A DNA stretch of 51,450 bases from Clostridiales bacterium (GTDB lineage Bacteria; Bacillota; Clostridia; Oscillospirales; Oscillospiraceae). Of this stretch, positions 1-6,887 are shown one piece after another. Where the stretch lies: the NCBI GenBank assembly GCA_004556965.1, contig SFFE01000012.1, positions 1 through 51,450 of the forward strand. Direction: 5' to 3'. A program made the position numbers and the translations under genes. The notes under the pieces are model-generated. The model made no database searches and was not told where the DNA came from. It saw nothing but the letters and a program-made list of their open reading frames with translations. Each line of letters opens with the position of its first letter. Within the stretch, counting starts at the first letter, position 1.

Positions 1-210
1 TCCGTTGTACCACGACAGCGGCGTCCCCGCCTTGACGTTCCCGGACGAATCCTTGGGATATTTGATCTCCTTCGTGGTACCGTCGATGGTGATGGACGTG
101 AGCAAATCGCGCCACGAAGCGTTGTCGTAGTGATACGTGCGCGTGCTGTCGCTCCCGCCATCGGTCGGGGCCGTCACAGCGCTGAGCACGTTCCCCGCAA
201 AGCCCGTTTT
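1..210 (-). pseudogene. RHS/YD-repeat protein fragment, cut by window edge
   Basis: Read on the minus strand, positions 210-1 are open and encode RHS-style repeat sequence: a tyrosine-rich stretch (RTYHYDNASWRDLLTSI), then a TIDG turn and a TPLSWYNG end, which resembles the repeats of large clostridial RHS/wall-associated proteins. The frame is closed upstream by TGA at 211-213, and there is no ATG and no ribosome site before the first repeat-like residues. It is therefore either the degraded 5' part of an RHS gene or a displaced fragment whose C-terminal part lies outside the window. A GTG at 187-189 could in principle start translation but has no Shine-Dalgarno sequence. The family call rests on motif appearance only. 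Confidence 0.55.
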
Positions 211-330
211 TCACAATCGGTACAGGGAAAGTTTCCTGTATCAATTGCTTTTTAGTGCCTTATTCACGAATATCCCGCGCACCCGTTCTGATATTACCCG
301 CATGCGTCAAGAAAAAACGATGTGAGATGT

Positions 331-358
331 GATTTTATTTCGGCGTTGCGATGCCGAA
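331..358 (-). terminator. Possible terminator of the prolyl-tRNA editing gene
   Basis: TTCGGC (339-344) and GCCGAA (353-358) form a 6-bp stem with an 8-nt loop. On the minus strand it is followed by the A/T-rich tail ATAAAATC. It lies just past the stop of the gene at 362-946. The stem is short and the tail is not a pure U run, so this is tentative. Confidence 0.4.
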
Positions 359-361
359 TAG

Positions 362-946
362 TTACGAAGTTTTGAGCGGCTCATTCTGCTCATATCGCGG
401 CAGGTCCACATATGTGAGCGCGTTGCCGAATGTGGGGATCAGCTTGTCCAGCACGTCTGCCATCCGCAATTTTAGCGTAGAGGAGTTGATACATGGGTGG
501 CAGCAGAGAAATTCATCCCGCAGCAGGTCGCGGTCGATCAGCAGCCGGACGCGGTTTTCGCGGTCGTTCATCAGACCGAGGATACTCACGGAGCCGGGCG
601 TAATGTCCAGCAGCCGCTCCATGTGCTCCGGCGACGCAAAGGACAGACGGGCACTGCCGATCTGATGGGAGAGGTCTTTCGTCTTGAAGGGCTTGCTGCC
701 CGGCATGAGCAGCAGGTAAAAATCCGTCTGCTGGCGGTTGGTCAAAAACAGGTTCTTGCAGATTTCCACCCCGGTCACGGCCTCGACCGCCGCGCAATCC
801 GGGATGGTGTTGGCAAAGCCGTGATCAGCCCGGTCATACGCGACACCGAGCCGGTCAAGAAAGTCATAGCAGCGCAGCTCCTTGTCCAGCCGCCCTTCGG
901 ACGTGGGCCGGCCATGATAGAGCTGCTCGTCCACAAAAATGCTCAT
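362..946 (-). CDS. Prolyl-tRNA editing protein (YbaK/ProX-type deacylase)
   Basis: A 194-residue cytosolic protein of the YbaK/aminoacyl-tRNA deacylase superfamily. The family hydrolyses mischarged aminoacyl-tRNA (Ala-tRNAPro in the ProX/PrdX branch) in trans to ProRS. Visible family features are the NLFLTNRQQTDFYLLLMPG strand pair, the KTKDLSHQIGSARLSFAS segment with its conserved lysines, and the GSVSILGLMND loop typical of the editing pocket. I chose the ATG at 946 (MSIFVDEQLY) over the in-frame ATG at 961 because family members begin close to this point. It is transcribed alone, divergently from the HAD gene, from a promoter at 979-1007. Length matches the stand-alone ProX family. The substrate is inferred from the family. 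Confidence 0.85.
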   Translation of the reverse strand: MSIFVDEQLYHGRPTSEGRLDKELRCYDFLDRLGVAYDRADHGFANTIPDCAAVEAVTGVEICKNLFLTNRQQTDFYLLLMPGSKPFKTKDLSHQIGSARLSFASPEHMERLLDITPGSVSILGLMNDRENRVRLLIDRDLLRDEFLCCHPCINSSTLKLRMADVLDKLIPTFGNALTYVDLPRYEQNEPLKTS

Positions 947-978
947 ACATGTGCCTCGCAATGTCAGATTTCTTCCGC

Positions 979-1007
979 ATTATACCGCCTTTGTGCGCGC
1001 CGTGCAA
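979..1007 (-). promoter_or_regulatory. SigA-type promoter of the prolyl-tRNA editing gene
   Basis: On the minus strand TTGCAC (1007-1002), a 17-nt spacer and a perfect TATAAT (984-979) precede the gene start by about 33 nt. It is back to back with the HAD gene promoter. Confidence 0.65.
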
Positions 1008-1026
1008 GTGCTGCGCGGGAAGGAAG

Positions 1027-1055
1027 TTGACACCGGCGGCGCGGCAGGGTACAAT
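1027..1055 (+). promoter_or_regulatory. SigA-type promoter of the HAD phosphatase gene
   Basis: TTGACA (1027-1032), 17-nt spacer, TACAAT (1050-1055), about 58 nt before the chosen start at 1113. Confidence 0.65.
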
Positions 1056-1112
1056 ATTTCAGAATTTGAATGGACACGGCAGACCGCGCTTGCGGCCGCA
1101 ATGGGAGAATTT

Positions 1113-1937
1113 ATGGCTTATCAACTTATCGCCGTCGATATGGACGGCACCTTGCTCAATTCGAAAAAAGAGATTACGCCCCGCAGCGCCGCCGCCGTGC
1201 GCGCCGCGCTGGAGCGGGGATACCATGTCGCCATTGCGACGGGACGCTGCTACCGGCAGATTCAAAGCTATTTTGCGCTGTTTCCGGAGATGCGCTGCGC
1301 CATCACCTCCAGCGGCGCGGCGATCGCCGACCGTGGCGCCGACCGGATCGTCTGCTCCAATGATTTGCCTGCCGATATTGCAGCGAGGCTGGTGGAGGCG
1401 TCCCTTGCGTCGGACGTATTTCCCATCCTTTTCACGGAAGGACATGCCCTGTACCGGCCGGATTTGTTTGCCGAGATGGAGCGGTACGACATTGCGCTCT
1501 ACCGCGGCACGATCGCGGACGCCTGCACACCGACACCGAATCTGGAACAACAATTTTTGCGCACGCCGCATCCGCTGGAAAAAATCGACCTGTACTTTGC
1601 AAGTCCGGATGAGCGCGCGGCATATCTCGCACGCGTAGAGGGCGTGCATGCGCAGATTACGCCTTGTGATTATGCCGGACTGGAGATCAACGCTTCCAGT
1701 GTAGACAAGGGTACGGGATTGGCGGCGCTGTGCGACTATCTGCACATCCCGCTGTCGGACGCGATCGCCATCGGCGACGCGGAGAACGACGTCAGTATGC
1801 TGCGCGCGGCGGGGCTGGCCGTCGCTATGGGCAATGCGCTCGATGCGGTGAAGGCCGAAGCGGACGTGATTGCGCCGGACTGCGACCATGACGGCGTTGC
1901 AGACGTCATCGAAAGATATTTGCTGGCACAAACTTGA
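1113..1937 (+). CDS. Cof-type HAD-IIB family phosphatase
   Basis: 274 residues. The HAD phosphatase signatures are all present: motif I VDMDGTLLNSK near the N-terminus with both aspartates, motif II AIATGR, and motif IV GDAENDVSML near the C-terminus with the metal-binding aspartates. The large cap between motifs II and III places it in the Cof/YwpJ (IIB) group, which dephosphorylates small phospho-metabolites in the cytosol; the substrate cannot be read from sequence. I start it at the ATG at 1113, where GGGAG lies 5-9 nt upstream. An ATG at 1101 is in frame but has no ribosome site, and a longer frame to 939 overlaps the divergent promoters. The sirtuin promoter overlaps its stop codon. Confidence 0.88.
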   Translation: MAYQLIAVDMDGTLLNSKKEITPRSAAAVRAALERGYHVAIATGRCYRQIQSYFALFPEMRCAITSSGAAIADRGADRIVCSNDLPADIAARLVEASLASDVFPILFTEGHALYRPDLFAEMERYDIALYRGTIADACTPTPNLEQQFLRTPHPLEKIDLYFASPDERAAYLARVEGVHAQITPCDYAGLEINASSVDKGTGLAALCDYLHIPLSDAIAIGDAENDVSMLRAAGLAVAMGNALDAVKAEADVIAPDCDHDGVADVIERYLLAQT

Positions 1938-1962
1938 TTCACGCGCCGATCCGTTGTATAAT
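1934..1962 (+). promoter_or_regulatory. Promoter of the sirtuin-wecG-tmk-cyclo-ligase run
   Basis: TTGATT (1934-1939), 17-nt spacer, TATAAT (1957-1962). The -35 box overlaps the HAD stop codon. The next gene starts at 2018. Confidence 0.6.
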
Positions 1963-2017
1963 AACTTGATTTTGTATTGAAATTCCCCTTGCGCTTTGGA
2001 AAGGAGCGGAGCACAGC

Positions 2018-2734
2018 ATGGAGGAAGCCATTCTGGAACTGAAGCGGCTCATTGCGGGCAGCAGCAATATCGTGTTTTTCGGCGGCGCGGGCGTTTCCAC
2101 GGAAAGCGGCATTCCTGATTTCCGTAGCGTGGACGGGCTGTATAACCAGCACTACAAGTACCCGCCGGAGACGATTTTGAGCCACTCCTTTTTCATCAGC
2201 CACCCGGAGGAATATTATGAATTCCACCGCGACAAGCTTGTCGCGCCGGATGCAAAGCCGAACCGGGCGCATCTGCGTCTGGCCGAGTTGGAGCAGGAGG
2301 GGAAGCTGCGCGCTGTCATCACGCAGAACATCGACGGGCTGCATCAGGCGGCCGGGAGCAAGAACGTGCTGGAGCTGCACGGCAGCATCCACCGCTGTTC
2401 CTGCATGCGCTGCGGGCGGCCATACCCGGCCGAGCGCGTGAATCTCGGCACCGGTGTGCCGAAGTGCGACTGCGGCGGCATCATCCGGCCGGACATCGTG
2501 TTTTACGAGGAGTGTCTGGACGACGACGTGCTTTCCAAGGCCATCCACTACATCCGGGAGGCCGATGTGCTCATCGTTGGCGGCACGTCGCTGGCGGTGT
2601 ACCCCGCGGCGGGACTCATCAATTATTACCGGGGCAATCATCTGGTGCTCGTCAATCGCAGCGCCACCCCGTATGACAGCGAAGCGAATTTGATCATTCA
2701 CGCAAAGATCGGAGAGGTTTTCTCTCAGGTCTGA
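2018..2734 (+). CDS. cobB: NAD-dependent protein deacylase, sirtuin family
   Basis: 238 residues, the usual size of bacterial class U/III sirtuins. It carries the NAD-binding GAGVSTESGIPDFRS, the TQNIDGLH motif, the catalytic histidine in LELHGS, a four-cysteine zinc module (CMRC ... CDC), and the GTSLAVYPAA segment of the Rossmann fold. It removes acyl groups from lysines using NAD, releasing nicotinamide and O-acyl-ADP-ribose. It is the first gene of a tightly packed run (12 nt to the glycosyltransferase). The neighbours give no hint of a dedicated target. An AGGAG-type site (GGAAAGGAGCGG) precedes the ATG. Confidence 0.93.
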   Translation: MEEAILELKRLIAGSSNIVFFGGAGVSTESGIPDFRSVDGLYNQHYKYPPETILSHSFFISHPEEYYEFHRDKLVAPDAKPNRAHLRLAELEQEGKLRAVITQNIDGLHQAAGSKNVLELHGSIHRCSCMRCGRPYPAERVNLGTGVPKCDCGGIIRPDIVFYEECLDDDVLSKAIHYIREADVLIVGGTSLAVYPAAGLINYYRGNHLVLVNRSATPYDSEANLIIHAKIGEVFSQV

Positions 2735-2746
2735 CGGAGGAACACT

Positions 2747-3478
2747 ATGCGGATTGACGTAATGGGCGTCGGATTCGACAGCATGACAATGGAGGAAGCG
2801 GTGGCGAAAGCGCGCGCACTCATGGCCGAGCGCCGGGCAGCCTATGTGGTCACACCCAACCCGGAGATCGTTATGCACTGCCGCGAGGACGCGGCGGCGA
2901 TGGCCGCCGTGCAGCAGGCGGATCTCGTTTTGCCGGATGGGATCGGCGTCGTCTACGGCGCAAAAATTCTCGGCACGCCGCTGAAAGCAAAGCTGCCGGG
3001 CATCGACTTTGCCACGACCCTGATGGGCGAGCTGGCCCAGGAGGGCAAGTCCGTGTTCCTCTTTGGCGCAAAGCCCGGTGTGGCGGACACCGCGGGGGCA
3101 AAGCTGCAGGAGCGCTTTCCGGGACTCGTCATCGCCGGCACGAACGACGGGTATTTTCAGGACGACGCCCCCATCATCGAAAAAATCAACGCCGCGCAGC
3201 CGGATCTGCTGCTGGTTTGCCTTGGCGCACCGAAGCAGGAGCTTTGGATGCAGCGCAACGCGCAGCGCCTGCGCGTGGGACTGATGGCCGGGCTCGGCGG
3301 GAGCTTGGATGTGTTCGCAGGGACCGTCAAGCGCGCGCCCAAAATTTTTCAAAAGCTCGGTCTGGAGTGGCTTTACCGGCTCGTCAAGGAGCCGTCGCGC
3401 ATCGGCCGCATGATGAAACTGCCGAAATTCCTTTTTGCCGCCATCGGGCAAAAGCTGCGAGGCAAACGCCATGAATAA
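2747..3478 (+). CDS. WecG/TagA/CpsF family glycosyltransferase (GT26)
   Basis: 243 residues, matching the GT26 family. Family members transfer N-acetylmannosamine(-uronate) or related sugars from UDP donors to undecaprenyl-PP-GlcNAc in wall teichoic acid or exopolysaccharide synthesis at the inner face of the membrane. Recognisable motifs are TPNPEIVMHCRED near residue 40, LPDGIGVVYGAKILG with the catalytic aspartate, and GAPKQELWMQRN. A GACGGAGG ribosome site precedes the ATG. The stop overlaps the start of the thymidylate kinase by 8 nt, so the two are translationally coupled. No other teichoic acid gene is nearby, so the exact acceptor is unknown. Confidence 0.9.
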   Translation: MRIDVMGVGFDSMTMEEAVAKARALMAERRAAYVVTPNPEIVMHCREDAAAMAAVQQADLVLPDGIGVVYGAKILGTPLKAKLPGIDFATTLMGELAQEGKSVFLFGAKPGVADTAGAKLQERFPGLVIAGTNDGYFQDDAPIIEKINAAQPDLLLVCLGAPKQELWMQRNAQRLRVGLMAGLGGSLDVFAGTVKRAPKIFQKLGLEWLYRLVKEPSRIGRMMKLPKFLFAAIGQKLRGKRHE

Positions 3479-4139
3479 CGGAAAATTGATCGTGCTGGAG
3501 GGCATCGACGGCAGCGGCAAGTCCGCGCAGTACCGCCGCCTGTGCTCCCGGTTTGAAGAGGAGGGCATCGCCTTCCGCCATATTGTCTTTCCGCGCTACG
3601 ACCAGGAGTCGTCCGCGCTGATCCGGATGTATCTCGGCGGCGCGTTCGGGGAGCGCCCGGGGGACGTCAACGCCTATGCCGCGTCCACGTTCTATGCCGT
3701 GGACCGCTATGCCTCCTACCGCACGGACTGGGGCACGGACTATGAAAACGGCGGACTGATCTTGTCCGACCGGTATACGACCTCGAACGCGGTGCACCAG
3801 GGCTCCAAGCTGCCGGAATCGGAGCTGCCGGCATTTTTCGACTGGCTGTACGATCTGGAATACGGCAAGCTTGGCCTGCCGAAGCCCGATCTGGTGATCT
3901 ATCTGGATGTGGATATTGAGACGTCCCTCGCGCGCATGGAGCACCGCCAGAGCAAGAACCATACGAAGGCGGACATCCACGAACAGGATGTCAAGTATCT
4001 GGAAGACTGCCTGCGCATCGGCCATCTCGCCGCCGAGCATTACGGCTGGCGGGTCGTCCCGTTTCAGAAGGACGGCAAGGTGCGCGCGCTTTTGGAGAAG
4101 CACGAGGAAATCTTCCAAATCGTGCAGTCCATTCTATGA
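3471..4139 (+). CDS. tmk: Thymidylate kinase (dTMP kinase)
   Basis: 222 residues. It phosphorylates dTMP to dTDP with ATP. The P-loop EGIDGSGKS is at the N-terminus, LSDRYTTSN supplies the DR(Y) motif, and VIYLDVDIETSLARMEHR is the region just before the LID. The start at ATG 3471 is within the last codons of the glycosyltransferase gene (8-nt overlap); an upstream in-frame start at 3435 would add residues with no family counterpart. The 3' end overlaps the cyclo-ligase start in an ATGA. The body is closer to the group of dTMP kinases with long inserts than to the short E. coli type, but the catalytic call is sound. Confidence 0.88.
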   Translation: MNNGKLIVLEGIDGSGKSAQYRRLCSRFEEEGIAFRHIVFPRYDQESSALIRMYLGGAFGERPGDVNAYAASTFYAVDRYASYRTDWGTDYENGGLILSDRYTTSNAVHQGSKLPESELPAFFDWLYDLEYGKLGLPKPDLVIYLDVDIETSLARMEHRQSKNHTKADIHEQDVKYLEDCLRIGHLAAEHYGWRVVPFQKDGKVRALLEKHEEIFQIVQSIL

Positions 4140-4765
4140 ACGAGGCAAAAAAGCGCCTGCGCGCGCAGATCCGCACGGAGCTGTCCGCGTGGAGCGCCGA
4201 AGCGCTCGCGCAGAGCGACCGGGACATTACGGCGCGCGTTCTGGCGCTGCCGGAGTTTCAGGCGGCGCAGCGGGTGTTCGCATATTACAGCATGTCCCCG
4301 GAACCGGATACGCACGCCGTGATCGCGGCGGCGCTGCGGCAGGGGAAGACGGTTGCCCTGCCGGTGACGGAGGGCGAGGGCGTTATGCACTTTGCGCGGC
4401 TGGACACGGCGCTCGCCGCCGGGCGCTATGGTATCCCGGAGCCGCCGCCGGACGCGCCGCATCTGACGCCGCAGCCGGGAGACTTGCTGCTTGTGCCCGC
4501 CATAGCGTTTGACCGCGCGGGCTATCGGCTGGGGCGCGGCGGCGGGTATTATGACCGCTATCTGGCGGAAACGGCCTGCTGCACAGCCGGCCTTGTCCGC
4601 AATGCGTTTTTGTATGAAACACTTCCGCGAACGTGGAACGATTTGCCCGTCTCCATCGTCTTATCGGACACTGTCATACTCAGCAGCCGCAGCCGCAGTT
4701 GTTGTCGCAGTTGTTGTTGCAGCCACAGCCGCAGTTGTTGTTGCCGCAGCCGCAGAAGAGGATAA
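4136..4765 (+). CDS. 5-formyltetrahydrofolate cyclo-ligase, with odd C-terminal tail
   Basis: 209 residues. It converts 5-formyl-THF to 5,10-methenyl-THF with ATP in the cytosol. The N-terminal KKRLRAQIR and the family signature GRGGGYYDRYL (about residue 130) are clear, and the body ends as expected at LPVSIVLSDTVIL (about residue 181). After that the frame runs on for 28 residues of Arg/Ser/Cys (RSRSCCRSCCCSHSR...) that have no family counterpart. This tail is exactly the antisense of the low-complexity repeat encoding the minus-strand microprotein at 4680-4814. The original stop was probably lost or displaced by that repeat. ATGA overlap with tmk indicates coupling. Confidence 0.87.
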   Translation: MNEAKKRLRAQIRTELSAWSAEALAQSDRDITARVLALPEFQAAQRVFAYYSMSPEPDTHAVIAAALRQGKTVALPVTEGEGVMHFARLDTALAAGRYGIPEPPPDAPHLTPQPGDLLLVPAIAFDRAGYRLGRGGGYYDRYLAETACCTAGLVRNAFLYETLPRTWNDLPVSIVLSDTVILSSRSRSCCRSCCCSHSRSCCCRSRRRG

Positions 4766-4814
4766 TGAGGATCAGGATGATCCATAAGCAGCTATTGTTA
4801 TTTCCGCAGAACAT
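4680..4814 (-). CDS. Cys/Asn/Gly-rich single-pass membrane microprotein
   Basis: 44 residues starting MFCGNNNSCLW, chosen because GGAGAAAGG lies 9 nt before this ATG; an upstream in-frame ATG at 4862 lacks a ribosome site. After a short polar head comes one hydrophobic segment (LWIILILIILF, residues 10-20) and then a tail made only of Cys, Gly, Asn and one Asp. There are 11 cysteines in all, mostly as CGCG and NNNC units. The layout suggests a membrane-anchored thiol-rich tail, perhaps metal binding or spore/coat related, but I know no characterised homologue. It overlaps the end of the convergent cyclo-ligase by 86 nt. The good ribosome site and the hydrophobic segment argue that this is the real frame here. 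Confidence 0.6.
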   Translation of the reverse strand: MFCGNNNSCLWIILILIILFCGCGNNNCGCGCNNNCDNNCGCGC

Positions 4815-4988
4815 AAGATGATTCCTTTCTCCGCGCAACAGATTTTTTGTTGCCAAAGCCACTCCCGCACGGAAGATGAATGACCCGGAACGCTCTCGAC
4901 TGTACCCGGCGAAGCGGCGCCCTCTCCGTCGTCGCCCTATCTTATGCCGCGCCGGTGCGAGTCGTTACTATGCATAGGAGACAAAACG

Positions 4989-6887
4989 ATGTCTGATCAT
5001 TTCAAAAATTTTGATGAGCTGTTCCGCAGCGAGGACAGCGGCGGCGCGCCGCATCGACCTGCCCAGCAGCACCCCGCACAGCATCATCCTGCGCAGCAGC
5101 GCCCCGCGCCGCAGCACCCCGCACAGCATCATCCTGCGCAGCAGCGCCCCGCGCCGCAGCATCCTGCCCAGCAGCGTCCTGCGCAGCAGCGTCCTGCGCA
5201 GCAACATCCTGCGCAGCAGCGTCCTGCGCAGCAGCGCCCCGCGCAGCAACATCCTGCCCAGCAGCATCCTGCGCAGCAGCATCCTGCGCAGCAACATCCT
5301 GCGCAGCGGCGTCCTGCCCAGCAACATCCTGCCCAGCAGCATCCTGCGCAGCAACATCCTGCGCAGCAGCGTCCTGCGCAGCAGCGCCCCGCGCAGCAAC
5401 ATCCTGCCCAGCAGCATCCTGCGCAGCAACATCCTGCGCAGCAACATCCTGCGCAGCAGCGTCCTGCCCAGCAGCATCCTGTTCAGCAGAAGCCGATACA
5501 GTCATGGCCGGAGCGGGAGGCGGTCAAGCAGGAGCCTGCCGTCCAAGACGTCGGCTGGGAGGACATGGACCGCACAACACGAAGCAAGCCGGTTTTGGAG
5601 CCGGCACGAAGCGGCGAGACCAACAATGAGTGGGACTTTTTCGACAGTCCACGCCGCAGACGCGGCGCGCCGCAGCCTGCGCCGGAGGAACCGGCGTTTG
5701 AGGAAGAGGAGCTTGCCGAACCGGTCATGGACAACAGCGGCTGGGATCAGGTGGAAGCGCCGATCCGCAAGCGGCGCGACGGCCGGAGCGGCTGCCTGGG
5801 CGGCTTTCTGTACTTTGCGTTCGTTCTGAGCGTCAGCATCATTCTGGCCTGCCTGGGCTGGATGGCGGCGTCTGACGTTCTGGCGCTCAACAAGGAGCCG
5901 GTGACCGCGACCATCACGCTCGACAAAGCGGAGTTTGAGACGAAGACGGAAACCGTTACGGATGAAAACGGCAACTCCAAGGAAGAGAAGACCCGCTACG
6001 CGGATATCGGCTACGTTGCGGATCTGCTCAAGGACGCCGGCATCATCGAGTACAAGGGGCTGTTCAAGTTTTACTGCGCCATCTCCAACGCCGACACGAA
6101 GATCGACCCCGGCACGTATGAACTGAACACGAATTACGATTACCGCGCGCTCGTCAAGAAAATGCAGGTTGGCTCCGGCGCGATGGTGACGACGAAGGTC
6201 ACGTTCCCCGAGGGCTATACGATGGAGCAGATCTTCCAGAAGCTCGAAGAGGAGGGCGTCTGCGAATATGACGACCTGATGGAAGCTGCCGCGAACTATC
6301 AGTACAACTATTCGTTCCTTGACGAGAACGCCTTGGGCGACGCCACACGGCTGGAAGGCTACCTGTTCCCGGACACGTATGAGTTCTATCAGGGGATGCA
6401 GGCGTCGAGCGCCATCAACAAGTTCTTGGTGAACTTCCACGACCGGCTGACGGCGGAGATGCTCGATCTCGCCGAGCAGAAGGGGCTCTCGCTTAAGGAA
6501 GTGGTCACGATCGCGTCCATGATCGAAAAGGAGGCCGCGAACGACAGCGAGCGCGCGCAGATTGCATCCGTCATCTACAACCGCATCAAGGCGGGTATGC
6601 CGCTGCAGATCGACTCCACGATCATGTATGTTCTCGATGAGCACGGAGATGTGCTCACAACGGAGCAGACGAAGATCGACAGTCCGTACAACACGTATAC
6701 GAACACCGGCCTGCCGCCGACGCCGATTGCAAACCCCGGCGCCGCGTCCATCAACGCCGCGCTGAAGCCGGCGGATACGAATTACCTCTACTATGCGCTG
6801 GATGCGGAGAGCGGAACGCACAAGTTCTTCACGAACTATTCCGAGTTCCAGAGCTTCGTCGCCAGCCAGAGCTATTCACAGGGATGA
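4989..6887 (+). CDS. mltG: Endolytic murein transglycosylase MltG with Q/P/A repeat domain
   Basis: 632 residues. It cleaves nascent glycan strands at the membrane and helps set glycan length. Order: short head, an intrinsically disordered cytoplasmic region with about 30 HPAQQ/RPAQQ pentapeptides (residues 23-172), an acidic linker, one membrane span (FLYFAFVLSVSIILACLGW, about 272-292), then the extracellular YceG domain. That domain carries TIASMIEKEA around residue 513 with the conserved catalytic EKE, LQIDSTIMYVL and the TGLPPTPIANPG loop. The start at 4989 has AGGAG 8 nt upstream; an ATG-less extension to 4944 is unlikely. Typical MltG is about 350-400 residues, so the N-terminal repeat is lineage-specific. 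It overlaps the U32 gene by ATGA. Confidence 0.92.
   Translation: MSDHFKNFDELFRSEDSGGAPHRPAQQHPAQHHPAQQRPAPQHPAQHHPAQQRPAPQHPAQQRPAQQRPAQQHPAQQRPAQQRPAQQHPAQQHPAQQHPAQQHPAQRRPAQQHPAQQHPAQQHPAQQRPAQQRPAQQHPAQQHPAQQHPAQQHPAQQRPAQQHPVQQKPIQSWPEREAVKQEPAVQDVGWEDMDRTTRSKPVLEPARSGETNNEWDFFDSPRRRRGAPQPAPEEPAFEEEELAEPVMDNSGWDQVEAPIRKRRDGRSGCLGGFLYFAFVLSVSIILACLGWMAASDVLALNKEPVTATITLDKAEFETKTETVTDENGNSKEEKTRYADIGYVADLLKDAGIIEYKGLFKFYCAISNADTKIDPGTYELNTNYDYRALVKKMQVGSGAMVTTKVTFPEGYTMEQIFQKLEEEGVCEYDDLMEAAANYQYNYSFLDENALGDATRLEGYLFPDTYEFYQGMQASSAINKFLVNFHDRLTAEMLDLAEQKGLSLKEVVTIASMIEKEAANDSERAQIASVIYNRIKAGMPLQIDSTIMYVLDEHGDVLTTEQTKIDSPYNTYTNTGLPPTPIANPGAASINAALKPADTNYLYYALDAESGTHKFFTNYSEFQSFVASQSYSQG
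5055..5504 (+). repeat. 15-nt coding minisatellite inside mltG
   Basis: About 30 tandem units of 15 nt (consensus cagcagcatcctgcg and a cgt variant) encode [H/R]PAQQ pentapeptides; a few units read HPAQH, RPAPQ or HPAQR. Units near both ends are more diverged (HPAQH/RPAPQ at the start, HPVQQ then KPIQS at the end), as expected for slippage-driven arrays. All unit lengths are multiples of three, so copy changes would keep frame. Confidence 0.97.

Noticed and set aside
1736..3568. 610-codon minus-strand frame over the HAD, sirtuin and GT26 genes
   Set aside because: Antisense of three well-supported genes, without start signal or domain.
5055..5504. CRISPR-like regular repeats
   Set aside because: Units are contiguous 15-mers without spacers and lie in frame within mltG.
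4968..5505. Two minus-strand frames of about 168 residues made of LLRRM and QDAAA repeats
   Set aside because: They are read from the mltG minisatellite, whose 15-nt units keep every frame open. No ribosome site.
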